DNA from: Leucobacter weissii | GTDB taxonomy: Bacteria; Actinomycetota; Actinomycetes; Actinomycetales; Microbacteriaceae | Direction of reading: 5' to 3' | Assembly (NCBI RefSeq): GCF_017565745.1 | Contig: NZ_JAGDYM010000007.1 | Span: 186,001 to 250,000, forward strand | DNA: 64,000 nucleotides | Shown: piece by piece, positions 42,432 to 49,955 of the stretch | Layout: the number at the start of each line of letters is the position of its first letter | How positions within the stretch are numbered: position 1 is the stretch's first letter | Notes under the pieces: generated by a model | Database searches by the model: none | What the model was told of the DNA's origin: nothing | The model's input: the letters and a program-made list of their open reading frames with translations, nothing else | Made by a program: the position numbers and the translations under genes

Positions 42432-42722
42432 ATGAGCGAGTTGGCGGCAGAGGCGCAATCGAATGAGATCACTCTTTCGACGCGCGCGCTTGTTCCGACG
42501 CTGCACCGCATCGGCAATCGTGAGATCGAGGCGACCTTCCTCGGCAACAACACCCACGGTCAGCCGACCTGGGTGCTGTGGAACGCGGATGAGCCGTATC
42601 TGATCGGGGTGCTGCGGCAGGGCAAGATGGGTTTCACCTTCGAGCAGCGCACCAGTGCGGGCGTGGAGATCCACGAGGACGTCTCGTTCAAGCGGGTCCG
42701 CAGAGCGCTCGATCGCGGCTGA
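42432..42722 (+). CDS. Small conserved hypothetical protein
   Basis: 96-residue soluble protein with no motif I recognise. A short beta-rich pattern (TWVLWNADEPYLIGVLRQG, GFTFEQRTS) is visible. A TACTAT box lies at 42417-42422, ten bases before the ATG, so the message may have a very short leader. It stands just before the tRNA cluster. Start and codon usage support a real gene. Confidence 0.72.
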   Translation: MSELAAEAQSNEITLSTRALVPTLHRIGNREIEATFLGNNTHGQPTWVLWNADEPYLIGVLRQGKMGFTFEQRTSAGVEIHEDVSFKRVRRALDRG

Positions 42723-42793
42723 GCCGATTTGCGTCGATGCGCCGGAACAACGTAAGCTATCTATTCGGTAGCCAACGACGCGCAAGCGTTCAC

Positions 42794-42866
42794 GGCCCCA
42801 TCGTCTAGTGGCCTAGGACGTCGCCCTTTCACGGCGGTAACACGGGTTCGAATCCCGTTGGGGTCA
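42794..42866 (+). tRNA. tRNA-Glu (anticodon TTC)
   Basis: Acceptor GGCCCCA with TGGGGTC, anticodon loop CTTTCAC (TTC), T-arm ACGGG/CCCGT. 73 bases, CCA not encoded. A probable promoter with TTGCGT and TAAGCT, 18 bases apart, lies about 40 bases upstream. First of three tRNAs. Confidence 0.95.
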
Positions 42867-42895
42867 CTGACTACCACAACAATTGAATACACCAT

Positions 42896-42969
42896 GGCCC
42901 TGTGGCGCAGTTGGTTAGCGCGCCGCCCTGTCACGGCGGAGGTCGCGGGTTCAAGTCCCGTCAGGGTCG
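42896..42969 (+). tRNA. tRNA-Asp (anticodon GTC)
   Basis: Acceptor GGCCCTG with CAGGGTC, anticodon loop CTGTCAC (GTC), T-arm CGCGGG region with TTCAAGT. 74 bases. Followed directly by CCA (42970-42972), so the tail is encoded, unlike its neighbours. Confidence 0.95.
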
Positions 42970-42971
42970 CC

Positions 42972-43010
42972 AGATGAAAGAGGCCCTTCTTCGGAAGGGC
43001 TTCTTCATCT
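42972..43010 (+). terminator. Stem-loop after tRNA-Asp
   Basis: GCCCTTC (42983-42989) pairs with GAAGGGC (42994-43000) around a TTCG loop, and the outer arms AGATGAA / TTCATCT extend the stem with few mismatches. TTCG-loop hairpins are very stable. Probable terminator or RNA-processing site between tRNA-Asp and tRNA-Phe. Confidence 0.7.
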
Positions 43011-43038
43011 TCGGCGGTCGTCGCATGGTGGCCGCCAC

Positions 43039-43111
43039 GGCTCTGTAGCTCAGTTGGTAGAGCGTTCGACTGAAAATCGAAAGGTCACCGGATCGATGCC
43101 GGTCGGAGCCA
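43039..43111 (+). tRNA. tRNA-Phe (anticodon GAA)
   Basis: Acceptor GGCTCTG with CGGAGCC, anticodon loop CTGAAAA (GAA), T-arm CACCGG with ATCGATG loop and CCGGT. 73 bases, CCA not encoded. Last tRNA of the Glu-Asp-Phe group. Confidence 0.95.
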
Positions 43112-43135
43112 CGTAGCGGCTATTACACCGTTACC

Positions 43136-43170
43136 GAACCCTCGCAAGGCTTCTACTTGCGGGGGTTCTC
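43136..43170 (+). terminator. Terminator after tRNA-Phe
   Basis: GAACCCTCGCAAG (43136-43148) pairs with CTTGCGGGGGTTC (43156-43168) with one mismatch, followed by a T-rich stretch (TCTTGTGTTCC). A classical intrinsic terminator ending the tRNA cluster. Confidence 0.82.
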
Positions 43171-43226
43171 TTGTGTTCCCCCTGGTCAGGAGCTGGTTGT
43201 GCGGCCCGCTCCGCTGGCCCGGTTCC

Positions 43227-43613
43227 TCAGCCGCGAGCGGGGAGTGCCCGCAACGCGATCGCCTGGCTCATTGCGAAGAGGGCGATGTCGATCGCCACGG
43301 TGACGACCGCGGCGACGATGAGCAGCGTCGCCGCGGTCGCCGAGGCGAACCCGACGGCGACGGTGGCGAGCACGTTGACGATCATCACGGAACGCAGAGC
43401 CGCGCGCAGGGAGAGCCGTGCGAGCATCCACACGATGCCGCCGGCCCACACCACGACGGCGGCACCGGCGACCGCGATGAGCGGCGGGGGCAGCGCGAGG
43501 CCGTCGGCGATCCGCCCGGCGAACAGGGCCACGGCCGTGCCGAGCACCGCGCAGTAGAGGGCGTCGAGACGCAGGCTCCACCGTCCGAACCTCTCGCCGT
43601 CGATCTCTCGCAT
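43227..43613 (-). CDS. Hypothetical membrane protein, four spans
   Basis: 128-residue protein with four hydrophobic segments spaced about 25 residues apart and a short soluble N-terminus (MREIDGERFGRW). Rich in alanine and valine. No family recognised. It is the first of three small minus-strand membrane-protein genes and lies in convergent orientation to the tRNA cluster. ATG start. Confidence 0.68.
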   Translation of the reverse strand: MREIDGERFGRWSLRLDALYCAVLGTAVALFAGRIADGLALPPPLIAVAGAAVVVWAGGIVWMLARLSLRAALRSVMIVNVLATVAVGFASATAATLLIVAAVVTVAIDIALFAMSQAIALRALPARG

Positions 43614-43718
43614 CGGGGCTCCTGTTCGTCGCGTGGGAAGTCGATCAGCACGAGCGTATCGCTGCGCGGCCGGGTATCACCGGCGGATACCGGGGTGTCG
43701 GACTCGCGTCGGGAGCCC

Positions 43719-43994
43719 TCAGCCTGCGAGCGTGCGAGTGAGCCGCACAGCGAGCAGGCCCGCGGAGACGAGCAGTTCGAGATAGGCGAGGACGAGACCG
43801 AGGACCGCGGCCCAGATGAGCGGCCCGCGTCGCCGCATCGCGCGATGCCCGATGATCACGGCCGCGGCACCGATCGCGACGAGGATCAGGTAGTCCGGGA
43901 TCCCGCCCGGCAGGGCGAAGAGCATGCCCATCGCGGCGATGCCGGCGACGAGTGCGATGAGGTGGGGCGTCCGTGCGGGAGTCGTCTCCGTCAT
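43719..43994 (-). CDS. Hypothetical small membrane protein
   Basis: 91-residue protein with three hydrophobic segments (about 10-28, 32-48, 57-78) and a basic patch HRAMRRRG between the second and third. No motif recognised. ATG start, overlap-free. Codon usage looks like a real gene. Function unknown. Confidence 0.65.
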   Translation of the reverse strand: MTETTPARTPHLIALVAGIAAMGMLFALPGGIPDYLILVAIGAAAVIIGHRAMRRRGPLIWAAVLGLVLAYLELLVSAGLLAVRLTRTLAG

Positions 43995-44025
43995 CCTCTC
44001 AGGATAGGCGGCGGAGCGCGCGAGC

Positions 44026-44364
44026 TCAGTCGTCCGATTCGCGCTCGCTCTGGTCCCTGCGCAGGAAGATCACCTCGACGGCGAGGACGAGGGCCGCGAG
44101 GACAGAGACGCTCGCGGGCACGAAATACATCAGCAGGTGGATCGTCCGGTCCTCCTCCGGAAGGAACATCTCGATCCACACCACGACGAGCCCGACGGCG
44201 GTGGCGATCCCCCCGACGATGCTCGCGCCGTGGAACAGGATCCGTGCGGTGCCGCCCGTTCGACTGAAGCGGTACTTGGCGTCGATGCTGAAGAAGATCA
44301 TGAGGGTTACGAGCAACCCGGCGAACTCCACGAGTTGACCGGTTCCCAGCTCCTGCAGATACAC
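44026..44364 (-). CDS. Hypothetical membrane protein
   Basis: 112-residue protein with three hydrophobic segments and a charged C-terminal tail RRDQSERESDD. GTG start with GGAGGGAA upstream supports this shorter version; longer in-frame extensions are arginine-rich and lack a start signal. No family recognised. The motif IFFSIDAKYRFS near 25 may lie on the cytoplasmic side. Confidence 0.62.
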   Translation of the reverse strand: MYLQELGTGQLVEFAGLLVTLMIFFSIDAKYRFSRTGGTARILFHGASIVGGIATAVGLVVVWIEMFLPEEDRTIHLLMYFVPASVSVLAALVLAVEVIFLRRDQSERESDD

Positions 44365-44645
44365 GGATTCCCTCCCCCTGCCCGTGGTGAGACCATAGCC
44401 CACCCCTCGGGCGCCCTCAAGGCCTTGCCGCCCCGATGGGGCTGTGCCGCCGCAGTCGGGTTCGCGACGCGATCGGCCGCCGCGTCCTCGATCATCGGCT
44501 ACTATCTGCTCATGCGCGCGCAGACCGTCGTGGGCCCGCTGCTCTCCGGCTCCGGCGCTCGCCGTCGCCGATCCGCGGCAGCGCGATGCGAGGCGGTTCC
44601 GTCCGGGTTTCCGCTCGGTGTTCCTCAAGAGGGTGGGTGGCAGAC

Positions 44646-45017
44646 ATGGCGCTGGTCTGGGTGCTCGGCGCGGTGTGCTTCGAGGTGTTCGCCACGGTGT
44701 CGCTCCGAGCAGGAGTCGACGACTCGCGCTGGTACCTGGCTGCGACGCTCGGATACGTCGTCTCCTACGCCCTCCTCGGCCTGGCGCTTCGCGCCGGTAT
44801 GCCCGTCGGAGTCGCCTACGCGATCTGGGGCGCGGTCGGCGTCGTCGCCACGGCGATCCTCGGCATCGCGCTGTTCGGCGAGGGACTGAGCATTCCGCAG
44901 CTGCTCGGCATCGGCGTGATCGTGCTCGGCGTGGTCCTCGTCGAGACCGGCGCGGGCAGACGGAGCGCTCCTGCCGGCGGAGCCGAATCCGGCGGTCTCG
45001 AACGGGGGCTCTCGTGA
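44646..45017 (+). CDS. SMR-family small multidrug/guanidinium transporter, subunit 1
   Basis: 123-residue membrane protein with four helices. The key glutamate of the SMR (EmrE/SugE) family is present in VCFEVFATVSLRAG near residue 13. GMPVGVAYAIWGAVGVVATAILG near 55-77 is the signature region. It has an extra polar C-terminal tail of about 20 residues. ATG with a weak GAGGGTGG upstream. It is paired with a second SMR gene, overlapping by one base, which suggests a heterodimer. Confidence 0.9.
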   Translation: MALVWVLGAVCFEVFATVSLRAGVDDSRWYLAATLGYVVSYALLGLALRAGMPVGVAYAIWGAVGVVATAILGIALFGEGLSIPQLLGIGVIVLGVVLVETGAGRRSAPAGGAESGGLERGLS

Positions 45018-45331
45018 TGGCCTGGACCTGGCTGCTCGCCGCCATAGTGTTCGAGGTGGCGGCGACGCTCTGCCTGAGCGCATCCGACGGCCTGCGCAAG
45101 AAGAGGTGGCTGGCGCCGGTCGCGCTCGGGTACGCCGCAGCGTTCCTCCTCCTCTCGCTCTCCCTGCGGGAGGGGATGCCGGTCGCGGTGGGCTACGGCA
45201 TCTGGACGGCGGTCGGAATATCGGCCGTGGCTATTCTCGCGCGGGTGATCTGGAAGGATCCGCTCACCCGGCGCATGCTGGTCGGCATCGCGCTGATCGT
45301 CGTCGGCGTGGCGCTCGTGCGCCTGGGATAG
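45017..45331 (+). CDS. SMR-family small multidrug/guanidinium transporter, subunit 2
   Basis: 104-residue partner of the preceding gene. The conserved glutamate is in IVFEVAATLCLSAS near residue 13; the loop GMPVAVGYGIWTAVGISAVAILA corresponds to the SMR signature. The start overlaps the stop of the first gene (TGATG). Tandem SMR genes are known as EbrAB/YkkCD-type heterodimers. No guanidine riboswitch was found upstream. Substrate cannot be decided. Confidence 0.9.
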   Translation: MAWTWLLAAIVFEVAATLCLSASDGLRKKRWLAPVALGYAAAFLLLSLSLREGMPVAVGYGIWTAVGISAVAILARVIWKDPLTRRMLVGIALIVVGVALVRLG

Positions 45332-45381
45332 GGCGCGGCGTCCGGAATCCACGCGTCGGCGGGACGCTAAGCTCGGTGAAC

Positions 45382-45924
45382 ATGGCGATTGGCGCGACGA
45401 TCCGCACCTGCGAGGTGGAGCTGGCGGACGTGGACCGGGGCGTCTACGAGGAGTTCTCGCTGCGCCTGGCCCAGCACCCCTCGGAGACCGGCGCCTTCCT
45501 GGCGACCCGTCTGCTCGCCTACTGCCTGGAGTACGAGGAGGGCATCGCCTTCGGCGCGGGCGGCATCTCGTCGTCGGACGAGCCGGCGGTGCTGGTGCGG
45601 GATCTCACCGGCCGGGTCACCGTCTGGATCGAGATCGGGGCTCCCGATGCGCAGCGCCTCCACTTCGGCAGCAAGCTCGCGGACCGCGTCGCGGTCTACA
45701 CCCACCGAGATCCCGCGAAGCTGCTCTCGGCATGGTCGGGGAAGACGATCCACCGGGCCGAGGAGATCGTCCTGCGCTCGTTCGACCCGGGCTTCGTCGA
45801 CGCGATCGTCGCCGCGCTGGCCCGGCGCAACGCGCTGACGCTCTCGGCGACCGAGGGGCAGCTCTACCTCGAATGCAACGGCACGGCGCTCAGCTCGCCG
45901 ATCCACGAGCACCGGCTCGGCTGA
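45382..45924 (+). CDS. yaeQ: YaeQ family protein
   Basis: 180-residue protein of the YaeQ family, which has a PD-(D/E)xK nuclease-like fold. Typical segments: ELADVDRGVYEEFSLRLAQHPSET near 14-37, LAYCLEYEEGIAFG near 46-59, VTVWIEIGAPDAQRLHFGSKLADRVAVYTHRDP near 78-110. Its cellular role is not known. ATG start at 45382, with GTGAAC two codons earlier as alternative. Single gene, convergent with the IclR regulator. Confidence 0.9.
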   Translation: MAIGATIRTCEVELADVDRGVYEEFSLRLAQHPSETGAFLATRLLAYCLEYEEGIAFGAGGISSSDEPAVLVRDLTGRVTVWIEIGAPDAQRLHFGSKLADRVAVYTHRDPAKLLSAWSGKTIHRAEEIVLRSFDPGFVDAIVAALARRNALTLSATEGQLYLECNGTALSSPIHEHRLG

Positions 45925-45955
45925 CGCGCCGACCCGGGTGCCGACCCGCCGGGGC

Positions 45956-46762
45956 TCATCCCGGGCTCACGGTGAACTGCGGGGCCGCCGCCAGCTGCGC
46001 GTAGTCCGTGCTGATCTGGCTCGCCGTGCGCAGCAGCAGCGGTAGGCACTCGTCGATGAGCTGCCGATGGCTGAGCTCCGAGGAGATCGCCGCGATGTTG
46101 ATCGCGGCGAAGACTCGACCCTCGCCATCGCGCAGCGGAGCGGCGACCGAGCGGACTCCGGGATGGATCTCCTCGTCGGTCGCGGCCCAGCCCTGTGCCC
46201 TGATCTCCCGGAGCTGCTCCTCGAGCATGCGGCGGTCGATCGGATGGTGCGGGATCACGGGGGAGCGGGGGGCGAGCGCGAGGGTCGTCTCGAGGTGCTC
46301 CGGCGAGAGCGACGCGAGCAGCACCTTGCCGAGCGCGGTGCTCTCGCTCGGCAGGCGAGTGCCGACGTCGACCGAGAGCGCGACCATCTTGGGGATCTCG
46401 ACTCTGGCCACGTAGATGATGTCGGCGCCGTCGAGCTGAGCGATCGAGGCGGCTTGGTTGGTCGTCTTCACGAGATCCGCGAGATGGGCCCGCGCCGCGG
46501 CCCATACGCCGCTTCGCAGCACGTGGGCCATGCCCAGTTCGAGTACGCGGGGGGTGACGGTGTAGCCGCCCTCTTCGCTGCGCACGTAACCGAGATGCTC
46601 GAGGGTGAGGATGACTCGCCTGGCGGTGGCCCGCGCCAGGCCGGTGGAGGTCGCGACCTCCCGGAGCGTGAGCGGACGTTTGCTGTCGCCGAAGCTCCGG
46701 AGCACCTCGACACCTCGAGCCACCGCTTCGACGAAGTCGGGCCCCACCTCATTCCGCGACAC
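45956..46762 (-). CDS. IclR-family regulator (PcaR/PobR-like) of the aromatic operon
   Basis: 268-residue regulator. Winged helix at about 12-70 (LTLREVATSTGLARATARRVILTLEHLGYV) and an effector domain at about 90-260 with DIIYVARVEIPKM, GTRLPSESTALGKVLLA and EIHPGVRSVAAPLRDGEGRVFAAINIAA, all typical of PcaR/PcaU/CatR-type IclR proteins. It is divergent from the catabolic operon at 47031, and the AT-rich gap between them has several palindromes. Its likely effector is an aromatic acid or ring-cleavage intermediate. Confidence 0.9.
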   Translation of the reverse strand: MSRNEVGPDFVEAVARGVEVLRSFGDSKRPLTLREVATSTGLARATARRVILTLEHLGYVRSEEGGYTVTPRVLELGMAHVLRSGVWAAARAHLADLVKTTNQAASIAQLDGADIIYVARVEIPKMVALSVDVGTRLPSESTALGKVLLASLSPEHLETTLALAPRSPVIPHHPIDRRMLEEQLREIRAQGWAATDEEIHPGVRSVAAPLRDGEGRVFAAINIAAISSELSHRQLIDECLPLLLRTASQISTDYAQLAAAPQFTVSPG

Positions 46763-46792
46763 CGAAGCGGCTCCTCACTCTTCCTTATGCAT

Positions 46793-46900
46793 CTCGAGAA
46801 TTTCGAGTTTCACCAGTATAAGAATACACGGTTTTGCCGTTCAGCGAACGAGTGGCCAGTTTTCAAAACTCACCGGTATTCCCGGAATATCAAGATATTC
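46793..46900. promoter_or_regulatory. Cluster of palindromes, candidate IclR operators
   Basis: Four short inverted repeats lie in the AT-rich gap: CTCGAGAATTTCGAG (46793-46807), GTTCAGCGAAC (46839-46849), AGTTTTCAAAACT (46858-46870) and GAATATCAAGATATTC (46885-46900). The last ends eight bases before a perfect TTGACA box, a position suited to a regulator. Binding is not shown. Confidence 0.5.
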
Positions 46901-46907
46901 ATCGGAC

Positions 46908-46936
46908 TTGACAAAGCGGTTGGGGTGGATCACAAT
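46908..46936 (+). promoter_or_regulatory. Promoter of the hydroxyquinol-type operon
   Basis: A perfect TTGACA box (46908-46913) and a CACAAT box (46931-46936) are separated by 17 bases. Transcription would start near 46943, giving a leader of about 90 bases that contains the tandem repeat before the TTG start of the monooxygenase. Confidence 0.6.
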
Positions 46937-46981
46937 CGGAAATGCGCCGATAGTGCCCGCTGAGCGAACACTAGGGCGGTA

Positions 46982-47019
46982 GATGAACTCAATGAGGAGT
47001 CGATGAACTCAATGAAGAG
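46982..47019 (+). repeat. Tandem 18-base direct repeat at the leader end
   Basis: GATGAACTCAATGAGGAG (46982-46999) is repeated as GATGAACTCAATGAAGAG (47002-47019), one mismatch. Each copy carries a ribosome-site-like GAGGAG or GAAGAG. The second copy supplies the Shine-Dalgarno sequence of the monooxygenase gene. Confidence 0.8.
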
Positions 47020-47030
47020 GAGCGTGGATC

Positions 47031-48554
47031 TTGGATCTGTCTGACATGTTCGATGTCGTCGTCGTCGGGGCCGGCCCGGCGGGCAGCACCGTCGCCGCGG
47101 AGGCCGCGAGAGCGGGGGCCTCCGTATTCGTCGCCGAGAAACGGACCGGCGACTCTCCGTCCCGGGCGGGGGTGATCCAGCCGCGCGTGCTCGAGCAGCT
47201 CGCGCTGCGCGGCATGATGGGCCGGTTCCGCGAGGCGGCAGCGGAATGGCGACCGGACTTCGAGGTCCCGCTCTACATGTACGCCGGCCAGCTGGGCCTG
47301 AGATACCACGAGATGGACAGCGACTTCCCCTACGCGCTGATCCTCCCTCAGACCACCACCGAGCATCTGCTCCGCGCATGGGCGCAGGAGCAGGGCGCCG
47401 AGCTCCGTCGCGGTGTCACCTACGTCGGGCACCGCGAAGAAGCAGACGGGGTCTCGGTCGATTTCGAGGACCAGAACGGCGAGACGATCACGGTCGGGGG
47501 CCGCCACCTGGTGGGCGCGGACGGGGCCCGCAGCCAGGTCAGAACGGCCGCCGGCATACCCTTCGAGGGGCGGGAGACCACGCTGACGGCTCTCTCGGTC
47601 GACGCGGATCTCGACTTCCCCTGGCCGGTCGGCATGAAGATGTTCAAGAACGGCGCCGGATGGATCCTCTCCTATCCGTTCGGCAAGAACACCACGCGCT
47701 TCATCATCGTCGCGGAGGCGGCCCGGCATACTCCGTTGTCGGTCGCGGTCACCCTCGACGAGGTCACGGAGCATCTGCGGGCCATCGCGGGCACGGACTT
47801 CGAGATCCGGTCGGCGAAGCGGATGTCCCGCTACGGGGACGACCACAAGACGGTGCCCCTCCTGACACGGGGGGCGGTCTCCCTCGTGGGCGAGGCCACC
47901 CGGGTGCACTATCCCGCGAGCGGCATCGGCATGAACTACTGCATCCAGGACGCCTTCAACCTCGGATGGAAGCTGGGGGCCGTGGCCACGGGGCGGGCAA
48001 CCGAGGATCTCCTGATCAGCTATCACGAGGAGCGCTACCCCGTGCTGCAGAAGCTCATGGCCGATGTCGACACACAGACGTCGCTGAACTTCAACTTCTC
48101 CGAGGCGGGAAGGCAGCTGCAGAAGTTCTTCGAGGAGGAGCTCGTGCCGATCCCCGAGGTGAACCGGATCCTCCGGGACCGGCTGAGCGGCTTCGGAACC
48201 AGCTATCACCGGGAGGAGGACGCGCACCCCGCGATCGGAGAACGCGTGAGCCGGCTCACGCTCGACGACGGTCGCAGCTACGCCGAGCTCGCCGCGACCG
48301 CGGACTTCGTGCTCATCGAGCGGCAGGCCCCGGACTCCGCGAGGAGTCTCCCGGACCGCACCGCCTACGGAACCGTTCGCGATCTTCCCGCGAGCACCAC
48401 GGCGCGAGGGGCGGAGGCGCTGCTGGTCAGGCCCGACGGCTACATCGGCCACGCGTGGGCCGACGCTCCCGCGGACCGCGAGATCCGGGAGGCTCATGAC
48501 CGTTCGTTGCGGCGGGCGAAGGCCCCGACCGCCACTGCCGGGGCGGGGGTGTGA
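47031..48554 (+). CDS. Class A FAD-dependent aromatic monooxygenase
   Basis: 507-residue flavoprotein hydroxylase of the PHBH/PgaE-MhpA group. FAD motif GAGPAG is at 13-18 and the DG motif GADGARS at 162-168. The second flavin motif reads GEATRVHYPASGIGMN from 287, so the usual GD is GE. A C-terminal thioredoxin-like domain follows (RSYAELAATADFVLIE, VRPDGYIGHAW). TTG start at 47031 with GAGGAG eight bases upstream; ATG 47046 is less likely. It heads an operon ending in hydroxyquinol cleavage, so it probably adds a hydroxyl to a resorcinol- or aminophenol-like ring. NADH or NADPH preference is not decided. Confidence 0.88.
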   Translation: MDLSDMFDVVVVGAGPAGSTVAAEAARAGASVFVAEKRTGDSPSRAGVIQPRVLEQLALRGMMGRFREAAAEWRPDFEVPLYMYAGQLGLRYHEMDSDFPYALILPQTTTEHLLRAWAQEQGAELRRGVTYVGHREEADGVSVDFEDQNGETITVGGRHLVGADGARSQVRTAAGIPFEGRETTLTALSVDADLDFPWPVGMKMFKNGAGWILSYPFGKNTTRFIIVAEAARHTPLSVAVTLDEVTEHLRAIAGTDFEIRSAKRMSRYGDDHKTVPLLTRGAVSLVGEATRVHYPASGIGMNYCIQDAFNLGWKLGAVATGRATEDLLISYHEERYPVLQKLMADVDTQTSLNFNFSEAGRQLQKFFEEELVPIPEVNRILRDRLSGFGTSYHREEDAHPAIGERVSRLTLDDGRSYAELAATADFVLIERQAPDSARSLPDRTAYGTVRDLPASTTARGAEALLVRPDGYIGHAWADAPADREIREAHDRSLRRAKAPTATAGAGV

Positions 48555-49900
48555 GCATCATGGCGACCATTTCGCGCAGAACCCTGATCCGCGGAGGCAC
48601 GGTCATCGCCGGGGCCGAGGCGGGCGAAGCGATCGAACGCGGCGAGGTGCTCGTCGACGACGGGATCGTCGTCGCGGTCGGCCGCTCCCTCGAAGCCGAG
48701 GGGGCCGAGATCGTCGAGGCGGACGGGATGATCGTCATGCCGGGGCTCGTCGACACGCACAAGCACACCTGGCAGTCCGCGATCCGGCATCGTTGCACCG
48801 ACATCGACCTCAACCCCTACTTCGGCGAGATGTTCGCGAACCGGGGGGCGAGATACTCCGCGGAAGACGTCTACATCGGGAACCTCCTCGGCGCGCTCGC
48901 CGCGATCGACGGCGGAACGACCACGCTGATGGACTGGTCGCACATCCAGAACTCGCCCGCGCACAGCGACCGGGCGATCGACGCCCTCCAGGAATCGGGG
49001 ATCCGTGCGATCTTCGGGCACGGCTGGCCGTGCGTCGATCTCTTCGACTGGATCGCCGACAGCGCACTGCCGCACACGGACGACGTGAGACGGATCCGGG
49101 AGAGCCGCCTCTCGGACGATGGGGCGCTCGTGACCCTGCAGCTCGCGGGACGCGGCCCCGAACTCGCCACGATCGAGGCGACCCGCGCCGACCTGGCGAT
49201 GGCGCGAGACCTCGGGATCCGCACCTCCATCCACATGGGGTGCGGCGTGGAGCGCGGAGAGCTCGCCGCGATCGCGCAGCTCGGGGAGGCCGGACTGCTC
49301 GGATCCGACCTGAACTTCGTCCACTGCAGCGAGAGCAGCGACGCCGAGCTGGACCTGATGGCCGAGCACGGCATCAGCATCTCGCTCGCCCCCCAGCACG
49401 AGTTCATCATGGGCGGGATCGGCTACAGCCCGATCGACCGCTGTCAGGCCCGGGGCATCAGCATCGGCCTCAGCAGCGATACCGAAGCGGTCGGTCCGGC
49501 GGATCTGTTCGTGCAGATGCGCGCGGCGCTGGCCGCGCAACGGAGCGTCGTCAACGAGGGCCGCAGTCGCGCCGTGCCGGTGCCCGAGCCGCTGTCTGCG
49601 GCCGATGTGTTCCGGATGGCCACGCTCGGAGGAGCGGAGGCGTTGGGAATCGCCGATCGCGTCGGAGTGCTCCGCCCCGGCTACCAGGCCGATCTCATCC
49701 TCATCCGCGGGGCCGATCTGAATCTGCACCCCGTCTCGGATCCGATCGCGGCCGTGGTGACGGCGGCCCATCCGGGGAACGTCGACTCGGTCATGGTCGC
49801 CGGGCGCTTCCTGAAACGAGCCGGCGCGCTGGTGGGCCGCGATCTCGAGGGGGTGCGCGCCGCCGCTCAGGAGTCCCACGATCGGCTCCTGCGCGACTGA
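48551..49900 (+). CDS. Amidohydrolase of the AtzB/TrzA/8-oxoguanine deaminase group
   Basis: 449-residue metal-dependent aminohydrolase. The first metal motif is MPGLVDTHKHTW with H70 and H72; other ligands lie in SIHMGCG near 221, NFVHCSES near 258 and SDTEAVG near 317. The fold is complete with both strand sandwich ends. Members remove amine or chloride groups from heterocycles or deaminate aminopurines. In this operon it may deaminate or hydrolyse an aromatic or heterocyclic amide. Starts with GTG overlapping the monooxygenase stop (GTGTGA); ATG 48560 is an alternative. Confidence 0.82.
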   Translation: MSIMATISRRTLIRGGTVIAGAEAGEAIERGEVLVDDGIVVAVGRSLEAEGAEIVEADGMIVMPGLVDTHKHTWQSAIRHRCTDIDLNPYFGEMFANRGARYSAEDVYIGNLLGALAAIDGGTTTLMDWSHIQNSPAHSDRAIDALQESGIRAIFGHGWPCVDLFDWIADSALPHTDDVRRIRESRLSDDGALVTLQLAGRGPELATIEATRADLAMARDLGIRTSIHMGCGVERGELAAIAQLGEAGLLGSDLNFVHCSESSDAELDLMAEHGISISLAPQHEFIMGGIGYSPIDRCQARGISIGLSSDTEAVGPADLFVQMRAALAAQRSVVNEGRSRAVPVPEPLSAADVFRMATLGGAEALGIADRVGVLRPGYQADLILIRGADLNLHPVSDPIAAVVTAAHPGNVDSVMVAGRFLKRAGALVGRDLEGVRAAAQESHDRLLRD

Positions 49901-49955
49901 GACGGATGACCGAGACCCGACCACCAGATATCGACAGCAAGAAAGCAGAGCACGC

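Noticed and set aside
44365-44645. Possible guanidine riboswitch before the SMR gene pair
   Set aside because: The conserved core strings of the guanidine-I and -II classes could not be found; only GC-rich sequence is visible.
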